Assembly: GCA_029251065.1 (NCBI GenBank)
Contig: JAQXEB010000195.1
Span: forward strand, 1 to 5,507
Length of the DNA stretch: 5,507 nt
Direction: 5' to 3'
Origin: Luminiphilus sp.
GTDB lineage: Bacteria > Pseudomonadota > Gammaproteobacteria > Pseudomonadales > Halieaceae
Shown here one piece after another: positions 1 to 5,059 of this stretch; position 1 is the first letter of the stretch, and each line of letters begins with the position of its first letter. The translations under genes were made by a program, and so were the position numbers. The notes under the pieces are model-generated. The model had not been told where the DNA came from and did no database searches. It saw nothing but the letters and a program-made list of their open reading frames with translations.

Positions 1-987
1 TTCGGCGTAGGTCGTAGAACCAATGCAGCGTAGCTTTCCGGAACTGAGTAGTGGCTTCAGTAAATTGCTGGCATCCATAACCCCACCTGACGCCGCGCCG
101 GCACCAATAATCGTATGGATCTCGTCGATGAATAAAATCGAGCCTTCCCGACGCTTTAGGTCCGCAAGAACGCCCTTGAAACGCTTTTCAAAGTCGCCGC
201 GGTACTTGGTTCCCGCAAGTAGCGCTCCCAAGTCTAGAGAGAACACCTCGGCCGTCTTTAACGTATCCGGGACCTGCCCGTCGACAATAAGCTTCGCCAG
301 CCCTTCCGCAATAGCCGTTTTACCCACGCCCGACTCACCCACCAGGAGGGGATTATTCTTACGCCTGCGCGCCAAAATTTGAGCGACACGCTCGACCTCA
401 TCCAGGCGACCAATAAGGGGATCTATTTGCCCGTGAGCGGCTTCCTCGTTTAGGTTCGTCGAATACTTATCGAGAGGACTCTCTTCTTCTCCATCGCCTT
501 CCGATGACTCACCACTCGCTTGCAGCTCATCACCGTCAACACCCTCATCATCCTCGTCTTTACTCACACCGTGTGTAATAAAATTAACGATGTCGAGACG
601 CGAAATGTCTTGGGTCTTCAGGAAGTAGACCGCTTGGCTTTCTTGCTCGGAAAAAATAGCCACTAAGACATTCGCCCCGGTGACCTCTGTTTTACCGGAA
701 CTCTGTACGTGAAAAACAGCCCGTTGAAGAACCCGTTGAAATCCTAACGTGGGTTGCGTGTCGACCTCATCCTCACCAGGTACTAAAGGCGTTGTCGCAT
801 CGATAAACTCCGATACATCACCGCGTAACGCGTCGATGTCTGCGCTACAGGCTCGCAGGACAGCCTGCGCGGCGCTATCGTCAAGTAGCGCCAACAACAG
901 GTGTTCAACCGTGATGAATTCGTGCCGCTGCGCTCTCGCTTGTTTAAAAGACTCGTTTAACGCTCTTTCGAGGTCTTTACTCAACAC
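1..987 (-). CDS. clpA: ATP-dependent Clp protease ATP-binding subunit ClpA (N-terminal part, truncated by window edge)
   Basis: ClpA is the AAA+ unfoldase of the cytoplasmic ClpAP protease; it unfolds substrates and threads them into ClpP. The 329 visible codons cover the N-domain (about residues 1-141, with the HEFITVEHLLLALL motif at 22-35 that starts the Clp repeat), an acidic linker (about 142-170, 14 of residues 144-169 are Asp or Glu), and most of the first AAA+ module. That module shows Walker A GESGVGKT at 217-224, the pore-loop stretch GTKYRGDFEKRF and Walker B LFIDE at 285-289. The family protein is about 750 residues, so more than half lies beyond base 1. Start: GTG at 987, followed by TTG, gives Met-Leu as in E. 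coli ClpA, with AGGAG at 996-1000 eight bases upstream. It lies 12 bp downstream of clpS and is almost surely co-transcribed with it. Identification is by recalled family similarity and motifs. Confidence 0.97.
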   Translation of the reverse strand, partial: MLSKDLERALNESFKQARAQRHEFITVEHLLLALLDDSAAQAVLRACSADIDALRGDVSEFIDATTPLVPGEDEVDTQPTLGFQRVLQRAVFHVQSSGKTEVTGANVLVAIFSEQESQAVYFLKTQDISRLDIVNFITHGVSKDEDDEGVDGDELQASGESSEGDGEEESPLDKYSTNLNEEAAHGQIDPLIGRLDEVERVAQILARRRKNNPLLVGESGVGKTAIAEGLAKLIVDGQVPDTLKTAEVFSLDLGALLAGTKYRGDFEKRFKGVLADLKRREGSILFIDEIHTIIGAGAASGGVMDASNLLKPLLSSGKLRCIGSTTYAE

Positions 988-995
988 GTACCTTT

Positions 996-1002
996 CTCCT
1001 TA
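996..1002 (-). promoter_or_regulatory. Ribosome binding site of clpA overlapping the clpS stop codon
   Basis: On the minus strand the sequence TAAGGAG contains both the clpS stop codon TAA (1002-1000) and the Shine-Dalgarno core AGGAG (1000-996) of clpA. It lies 8 bases from the GTG start, a standard spacing. It decides the GTG start at 987 and suggests that ribosomes terminating on clpS could re-initiate on clpA. Confidence 0.75.
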
Positions 1003-1380
1003 GTCTTCATCTTGCGAGGGTTCAACCTCGCATAGCAGTGGATGCCCATTGTCTCTTGCGGCCTGATTGACCAACTCCGATTTTGTTTCAGCAACGTCTT
1101 TTGTATAGATACCACAGACGCCTTTTCCCTGCGTGTGAACTGCGAGCATCACTTGGGTCGCCTTTTCGCGCGTCAGTGAAAAGAAGTGTTCGAGCACCTC
1201 CACCACAAACTCCATCGGTGTGTAATCATCGTTTAACAGCACCACCCGATAAAGTGATGGCCGCTTAAGTTTTGGCTTGGCAGGAGCAACCGCGAGATCG
1301 CCCTCGTCTTCGCCCGCCCCTGGCTTACTCGACATCAACGCAATGTCTTTCTTAAAATCGTGGTCAATCATGCTCATCAT
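1000..1380 (-). CDS. clpS: ATP-dependent Clp protease adaptor ClpS
   Basis: ClpS binds N-end-rule (N-degron) substrates and hands them to the N-domain of ClpA, encoded next door. The core domain is complete. Numbering from ATG 1380 (126 aa), the motif NDDYTPMEFVVEVL begins at Asn50, giving the substrate-amine ligands Asn50, Asp51 and Asp52. Met56 and Met78 line the pocket, and His82 in MLAVH is the conserved histidine. The C-terminus HPLLCEVEP is typical. The N-terminus is uncertain: ATG 1380, 1377, 1371 and 1335 are all in frame. ATG 1335 gives 111 aa, near the 106 of E. coli. ATG 1380 has GAGGTG upstream at 1398-1393, but at a long 12-base spacing. The N-terminal extension is variable in the family. 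The frame stays open up to a TTG at 1419, which would run across the putative -10 box and is unlikely to be used. Stop is TAA at 1000. Confidence 0.95.
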   Translation of the reverse strand: MMSMIDHDFKKDIALMSSKPGAGEDEGDLAVAPAKPKLKRPSLYRVVLLNDDYTPMEFVVEVLEHFFSLTREKATQVMLAVHTQGKGVCGIYTKDVAETKSELVNQAARDNGHPLLCEVEPSQDED

Positions 1381-1398
1381 GTGTAACGGTGACACCTC

Positions 1399-1404
1399 AT
1401 TATA
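1399..1404 (-). promoter_or_regulatory. Candidate sigma-70 -10 box of the clpS-clpA promoter
   Basis: A perfect TATAAT reads on the minus strand at 1404-1399. A start of transcription near 1392 would give a 12-base leader to ATG 1380 or a 57-base leader to ATG 1335. The hexamer 17 bases upstream (AGGCTG, 1427-1422) is a poor -35. A perfect TTGACA exists at 1447-1442 but is 37 bases away, too far to pair with this -10. The position between the icd terminator and clpS is where an independent promoter would be needed. This is a sequence match only. Confidence 0.45.
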
Positions 1405-1424
1405 GTGTATTACGAACAAATCAG

Positions 1425-1451
1425 CCTTTTGGTCGTTAGTTTGTCAAAAGG
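1425..1451. repeat. Spaced inverted repeat upstream of clpS
   Basis: CCTTTTG (1425-1431) and CAAAAGG (1445-1451) are perfect 7-bp inverted arms with a 13-base spacer. Their centres are 20 bp apart, about two helical turns, as in many dimeric regulator sites. The element lies just upstream of, and overlaps, the expected -35 zone of the TATAAT at 1399-1404. It has no T-tract and is not a terminator. An operator or activator site is an inference from position and symmetry only. Confidence 0.35.
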
Positions 1452-1464
1452 ATTTCTGGCCAAG

Positions 1465-1492
1465 AAAAAAAAGCCCGCATAAGCGGGCTTTT
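1465..1492 (-). terminator. Rho-independent terminator of icd
   Basis: Read on the minus strand, the arm AAAAGCCCGC, a 4-base loop TTAT and the arm GCGGGCTTTT form a hairpin of up to 10 bp (1492-1483 with 1478-1469). It runs into eight consecutive T (1472-1465). It starts about 20 bases after the icd stop codon at 1512. The plus-strand side is followed by only four T before a G, so termination should mainly act on icd transcripts. It separates icd from clpS-clpA, which therefore need their own promoter. Confidence 0.93.
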
Positions 1493-1511
1493 GCGGTTTT
1501 AATCGCTTGCT

Positions 1512-2768
1512 CTAGGCCATATGGTCGACAATCGCATCGCCAAATGCAGAGCATGAGACCTCGGTCGCATTGTCGGTCAGACGTGCGAAATCATAGGTCA
1601 CTGTCTTTGCCTGAATCGCACCGTTCATTCCGGTGATAATCAGATCAGCCGCCTCGTTCCAACCCAAATGACGAAGCATCATTTCTGCCGACAAAATCAA
1701 TGAGCCAGGGTTCACTTTGTCCTGCCCCGTGTACTTAGGCGCTGTGCCGTGCGTTGCTTCGAACAGCGCGATGTCATCGGAAAGGTTCGCACCGGGCGCA
1801 ATACCTATTCCACCCACCTGCGCGGCCAGTGCGTCAGACAGGTAGTCGCCATTGAGGTTCAGGGTTGCAATCACGCTGTACTCCTTAGGACGCAATAACA
1901 CCTGCTGAAGCATTGCATCGGCAATGACATCCTTCACGATAATGTCGTCACCAGTGTTTGGGTTCTTGATCTTTACCCAGGGGCCGCCGTCCAGCAATTC
2001 ACCGCCGAACTCTTCCATTGCGAGTTCGTAACCCCAGTCACGGAAGCCTCCCTCTGTAAACTTCATGATATTGCCTTTGTGGACCAAGGTGACCGATGGG
2101 AGCTCTTGATCAATAGCGTATTGCAGCGCCTTGCGAACCAGGCGCTTGGTTCCCTCAACAGACACTGGCTTAATACCAATGCCCACGTTTTGTGGGAATC
2201 GAATCTTTGTGGCACCCATTTCTGTAATCAGAAAATCAACGACTTTGTCGGCTTCCGGAGACCCTGCTTGAAACTCAATACCCGCATAAATGTCTTCAGA
2301 GTTCTCACGGAAAATCACCATATTTGAATCGCCAGGACTCTTCACCGGGGACGGCACGCCTTCGAACCAACGAACAGGGCGTAAGCACGTGTACAGATCC
2401 AGCTCCTGTCTCAGAGCGACGTTTAACGAGCGAAAACCACCGCCAACGGGCGTCGTTAAAGGACCCTTGATCGCTACAAGGTAAGACTTAATCGCATCGA
2501 GTGTTTCCTGTGGGAACCAGTCTCCTTCATACAGCTCCGCCGCCTTCTCTCCTGTGTAGATCTCCATCCACGCGATACGCTTTTCGCCGCCGTAAGCCTT
2601 CTCTACGGCAGCGTCTACCACCTTGATCATGACTGGACTGATATCGATACCAATACCATCCCCTTCGATGTAGGGAATGATCGGTGTATTTGGAACGTTG
2701 AGACTGTGGTCTGCGTTGATGGTGATGGGCGTCCCTTGCTCTGGGACTTTGATGTGTTGATATGCCAT
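1512..2768 (-). CDS. icd: NADP-dependent isocitrate dehydrogenase
   Basis: Oxidatively decarboxylates isocitrate to 2-oxoglutarate with NADP+ in the TCA cycle; it is cytoplasmic and homodimeric in the family. At 418 aa it matches the 416 aa of E. coli Icd nearly without gaps. Substrate residues seen: Ser114, Asn116, Arg120, Arg130, Arg154, with catalytic Tyr161 and Lys231. The metal-binding aspartates are Asp284, Asp308 and Asp312. NADP specificity is indicated by Lys346, Tyr347, Tyr393 and Arg397, the positions that contact the 2'-phosphate in E. coli. Ser114 sits in GGGFRSLNVALRQ and equals E. coli Ser113, the site phosphorylated by AceK, so the same control is possible if aceK is present elsewhere. 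ATG 2768 has TTAAGGA at 2785-2779 upstream, ten bases from the start. The gene is divergent from rluE and closed by the terminator at 1465-1492. Nothing is missing or broken. Confidence 0.98.
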   Translation of the reverse strand: MAYQHIKVPEQGTPITINADHSLNVPNTPIIPYIEGDGIGIDISPVMIKVVDAAVEKAYGGEKRIAWMEIYTGEKAAELYEGDWFPQETLDAIKSYLVAIKGPLTTPVGGGFRSLNVALRQELDLYTCLRPVRWFEGVPSPVKSPGDSNMVIFRENSEDIYAGIEFQAGSPEADKVVDFLITEMGATKIRFPQNVGIGIKPVSVEGTKRLVRKALQYAIDQELPSVTLVHKGNIMKFTEGGFRDWGYELAMEEFGGELLDGGPWVKIKNPNTGDDIIVKDVIADAMLQQVLLRPKEYSVIATLNLNGDYLSDALAAQVGGIGIAPGANLSDDIALFEATHGTAPKYTGQDKVNPGSLILSAEMMLRHLGWNEAADLIITGMNGAIQAKTVTYDFARLTDNATEVSCSAFGDAIVDHMA

Positions 2769-2830
2769 AGTAGTCAGATCCTTAACTGTTTGGTTGACTG
2801 GCTGGCCGAGCTTTTTAGCCCGCCCCCGGA

Positions 2831-2858
2831 TTGAATCATGCTAAGTGATTCGCTTAAT
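2831..2858 (+). promoter_or_regulatory. Possible weak promoter for the rluE operon
   Basis: TTGAAT (2831-2836, four of six to the -35 consensus) and CTTAAT (2853-2858, four of six to the -10 consensus) are separated by 16 bases. Transcription would start near 2865, about 60 bases before the rluE ATG. The match is weak and the interval overlaps an inverted repeat; this is a candidate only. Confidence 0.25.
2833..2851. repeat. Inverted repeat in the icd/rluE divergent promoter region
   Basis: GAATCA (2833-2838) and TGATTC (2846-2851) are perfect 6-bp inverted arms with a 7-base spacer, a 19-bp operator-like element. It lies between the candidate -35 and -10 of the rluE promoter, where a bound protein could repress. 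It could equally influence icd transcription. There is no T-tract, so it is not a terminator. The regulator, if any, is unknown. Confidence 0.35.
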
Positions 2859-2860
2859 GT

Positions 2861-2883
2861 GGACGGCAACGCGTCCTTTTTGT
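2861..2883 (+). terminator. Weak hairpin plus T-tract in the rluE leader
   Basis: GGACG (2861-2865) and CGTCC (2872-2876) can form a 5-bp GC-rich stem with a 6-base loop. It is followed by five T, a G and four more T (2877-2886). The layout resembles a weak intrinsic terminator on the plus strand, upstream of rluE. If the rluE transcript starts near 2865 the left arm would be largely missing, so the hairpin would only form in transcripts starting further left, such as icd antisense RNA. The short stem keeps confidence low. Confidence 0.25.
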
Positions 2884-2923
2884 TTTGTCGCGAGTTTACC
2901 ACTTTTTGTCGTCAACGAATCCT

Positions 2924-3502
2924 ATGAATCAATTGCTGTTATTTAATAAGCCTTTTCGCGTCATGAGTCAGTTCACAGACCGTGATCGTCCGGACGATCC
3001 CCGATCTACGCTGGCGGATTTTCTCAGCGCACCAGGGTACAGGCCCGCTGGCCGGCTCGATTATGACTCTGAGGGCTTACTCATACTCACTGATCACGGT
3101 GGTTTACAACACGCGCTGGCTCACCCGAAGAAAAAACACTGGAAAACTTATTGGGTACAAGTGGAGGGCTTAGCAACACAAAAGATGTGTCAGGCGCTGG
3201 CCCGAGGCGTCCAGTTGAAAGACGGAGTGACATTGCCTGCTCGCTGTAGACTTCTTGAAATACCGACTATTTGGGAGAGAAATCCGCCCATACGCCAACG
3301 CGCGTCAGTGCCTGACAGCTGGATCGAGCTGTCAATACATGAAGGAAGAAATCGACAAGTCCGCAGAATGACGGCAGCAGTCGGATACCCTACCCTACGA
3401 TTGATTCGGCGCAGTGACGGCCCCTTTGCCGTTGACGCACTTGCTCCCGGCGAATACCGCTACGAAGATGCCACAACAATGGACCCTATCCGACATGCCT
3501 GA
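2924..3502 (+). CDS. rluE: 23S rRNA pseudouridine synthase RluE (RsuA/RluB/E/F family)
   Basis: Converts a uridine of 23S rRNA to pseudouridine (position 2457 for E. coli RluE) during ribosome assembly. The 192-aa protein begins directly with the catalytic fold (LLLFNKPFRVMSQFT at 4-18) and has no N-terminal S4 domain, as in RluE and unlike RsuA, RluB and RluF. The catalytic motif GRLDYDSEGLL is at 43-53 with nucleophile Asp46. The C-terminal family motif EGRNRQVRRM is at 140-149, followed by GYPTLRLIR at 154-162. It is slightly shorter than E. coli RluE (217 aa), mostly at the N-terminus. ATG 2924 is chosen because the protein aligns from there; no good Shine-Dalgarno precedes it, and a TTG at 2885 would add 13 non-family residues. 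It is first in the operon, with its stop overlapping nudJ, and divergent from icd as in E. coli. The exact target base is inferred from the family. Confidence 0.93.
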   Translation: MNQLLLFNKPFRVMSQFTDRDRPDDPRSTLADFLSAPGYRPAGRLDYDSEGLLILTDHGGLQHALAHPKKKHWKTYWVQVEGLATQKMCQALARGVQLKDGVTLPARCRLLEIPTIWERNPPIRQRASVPDSWIELSIHEGRNRQVRRMTAAVGYPTLRLIRRSDGPFAVDALAPGEYRYEDATTMDPIRHA

Positions 3503-3947
3503 TGTGCCACGTTTTTTACCACACACCACTGTGGCCTCTGTGATCGAGCGCTCAGGACAGTTTTTGTTGGTCGAAGAGGTCAGCCAGGGTGTCGCGGTAC
3601 TCAATCAGCCCGCTGGACACTTAGAGCAACACGAAAGCTTGATCGAGGCAGCCGCGCGGGAAACACTAGAAGAGACCTGCTGGCGAAGCGACATCACGGC
3701 TTATTTGGGCGTCACTATTGTCACGGCCAAAAATGGCATCTGTTATTTGCGGCACAGTTTTGTTGCAACAGCAACGGAGTTTGACAACACCCAGATACGA
3801 GACTCCAGTATCATCGATACTCATTGGATGAGTCGCGAAGAGCTTCTGGCATCTGAAAAGCCGTTACGGCACGGCGTCGTACTTGACGTCATTGACCGCT
3901 ATATTGCCGGCACTGCGGTGTCATTGGACCTAGTGCGCCACTTATGA
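3495..3947 (+). CDS. nudJ: Nudix phosphatase NudJ
   Basis: NudJ-type Nudix hydrolases remove phosphate from nucleoside tri- and diphosphates and from the thiamine precursor HMP-PP in E. coli. The 150-aa product is close to the 153 aa of E. coli NudJ. The N-terminal strand HTTVASVIE (10-18) and LVEE (25-28) lead into NQPAGHLE (37-44), a family signature. The Nudix box spans 41-63 with catalytic Arg55, Glu56, Glu59 and Glu60. It is complete except that the conserved Gly near its end is Cys62 (TGC at 3678-3680). ATG 3495 gives the family-like N-terminus and overlaps the rluE stop by 8 bp. ATG 3468 (159 aa) and GTG 3414 are upstream alternatives without a convincing ribosome site. The TGA overlaps the mnmA ATG (ATGA), so the two are probably translationally coupled. 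Family assignment is firm; substrate is inferred. Confidence 0.9.
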   Translation: MPDVPRFLPHTTVASVIERSGQFLLVEEVSQGVAVLNQPAGHLEQHESLIEAAARETLEETCWRSDITAYLGVTIVTAKNGICYLRHSFVATATEFDNTQIRDSSIIDTHWMSREELLASEKPLRHGVVLDVIDRYIAGTAVSLDLVRHL

Positions 3948-5059
3948 GTTTTCATCACACAACAAAAGTGATCGTCGGCATGTCCGGAGGTGTCGATTCT
4001 TCAGTCTCTGCGCTATTGCTGAAAGAGCAAGGCTATCAGGTCGAAGGTCTCTTCATGAAAAATTGGGATGAAGATGACGGCACAGAGTACTGTACGGCGA
4101 AGGCGGACTTGGCTGATGCGCAAGCTGTCGCTGATGCGCTGGGTATTGTTTTACATGCCGCCAATTTTGCCGCGGAATATTGGGACAATGTGTTTGAACA
4201 TTTTCTCGCCGAATACAACGCCGGTAGAACGCCGAACCCCGATATTCTGTGTAATAAAGAAATTAAGTTCAGAGCTTTTCTGGACTACGCACGGGCCCTC
4301 GGGGCCGACAAAATTGCGACGGGACACTACGCCAGAAAAGGTGTTCGCGGTGGGCGAGCGACGCTATTAAAAGGTGTCGATGTGTCCAAGGACCAGAGTT
4401 ATTTTTTGCACCAGGTAGGGTATGACGCCATTGATGCCAGTCTTTTTCCACTGGGTGAGCTAAAAAAATCTGAAGTGAGGAAACTCGCTGCAGCGCACGC
4501 CTTTAGGACTGCCGATAAAAAAGACAGTACGGGAATCTGTTTTATCGGGGAACGACGATTTTCGGACTTTTTAGCGCAGTACCTTAAAAAGAATCCAGGG
4601 CCTATAAAAACGACCGGTGGTGAAGTCATAGGACAACATCAAGGTCTGATGTATCACACCATTGGGCAACGACAAGGACTTGGCATCGGTGGTCTCAAAA
4701 ATGCCGGAGAGGCGCCCTGGTACGTGACTGAGAAAGACGTCGCCACCAACACACTGTGGGTCTGCCAGCACAATGACAACCCTGCCCTATTTGCCTCTTC
4801 GCTGACGACGAGTGATGTGTTTTGGATCAACGGTCAGGCCCCGCGCGGCCCGTTAAGTTGCCATGCCAAGGTGCGGTATCGCCAAGCTGATCAGGCCTGT
4901 ACGGTGAGTCGGTCGGCAGATCGCTATGAGGTAAACTTTGAGCAACCTCAGCGTGCTATTACGCCAGGGCAATCGGTCGTATTTTATCAAGATGAGGAGT
5001 GCCTAGGCGGAGGGGTCATAGAGACCGTATACAACCGGGTGACGGCGGCAGTGCAATGA
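3944..5059 (+). CDS. mnmA: tRNA-specific 2-thiouridylase MnmA
   Basis: Catalyses ATP-dependent 2-thiolation of the wobble uridine (U34) of tRNA Lys, Glu and Gln, with sulfur relayed to it by IscS and, in enterics, the Tus proteins. At 371 aa it matches E. coli MnmA (368 aa). The N-terminal PP-loop ATPase domain carries the pyrophosphate-binding motif GMSGGVDSS at 12-20. The catalytic cysteines are Cys103 in NPDILCNKEIKF and Cys199 in GICFIGER, the two needed for sulfur transfer. GLFMKNWDE (35-43) and TGHYAR (126-131) are further family motifs. The C-terminal beta-barrel includes HTIGQRQGLGIGG and ends with the usual PGQSVVFYQDEECLGGGVI stretch. Start ATG 3944 overlaps the nudJ stop as ATGA, and its own TGA overlaps the hflD start in the same way. 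The order nudJ-mnmA-hflD is the conserved gammaproteobacterial one. No anomaly is seen. Confidence 0.98.
   Translation: MSFHHTTKVIVGMSGGVDSSVSALLLKEQGYQVEGLFMKNWDEDDGTEYCTAKADLADAQAVADALGIVLHAANFAAEYWDNVFEHFLAEYNAGRTPNPDILCNKEIKFRAFLDYARALGADKIATGHYARKGVRGGRATLLKGVDVSKDQSYFLHQVGYDAIDASLFPLGELKKSEVRKLAAAHAFRTADKKDSTGICFIGERRFSDFLAQYLKKNPGPIKTTGGEVIGQHQGLMYHTIGQRQGLGIGGLKNAGEAPWYVTEKDVATNTLWVCQHNDNPALFASSLTTSDVFWINGQAPRGPLSCHAKVRYRQADQACTVSRSADRYEVNFEQPQRAITPGQSVVFYQDEECLGGGVIETVYNRVTAAVQ

Larger units (their letters stand above)
2769..2923. other. Divergent intergenic region between icd and rluE
   Basis: These 155 bp must hold the promoters of both icd (leftward) and the rluE-nudJ-mnmA-hflD operon (rightward). 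It contains the icd Shine-Dalgarno sequence (2779-2785), an inverted repeat (2833-2851), a short hairpin with T-tract (2861-2883) and one plausible but weak plus-strand promoter. No clear sigma-70 promoter for icd is visible; the best minus-strand pair (TTGCCG 2869-2864 with TAGCAT 2843-2838) has a 20-base spacer, too long to trust. No small ORF of note is seen. Confidence 0.6.

Noticed and set aside
23..382. Plus-strand open frame of 119 codons opposite clpA
   Set aside because: It is fully antisense to the conserved AAA+ region of clpA and its translation has no recognisable family; a shadow of the clpA reading frame.
749..1003. Plus-strand open frame of 84 codons opposite the clpA N-domain
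   Set aside because: Ser/Ala/Cys-rich translation typical of an antisense shadow; the minus-strand frame is convincing ClpA.
1442..1447. Perfect TTGACA on the minus strand as a -35 for clpS
   Set aside because: At 16-19 bases downstream the hexamers resemble CTGATT or GATTTG, not a -10, and the real TATAAT is 37 bases away.
2885..2923. TTG-initiated N-terminal extension of RluE by 13 residues
   Set aside because: No ribosome site precedes the TTG, the extra residues do not fit the family N-terminus, and the RluE match begins at ATG 2924.
3395..3604. Minus-strand open frame across the rluE-nudJ junction
   Set aside because: Antisense to two conserved genes with no family resemblance and no promoter or ribosome site seen.
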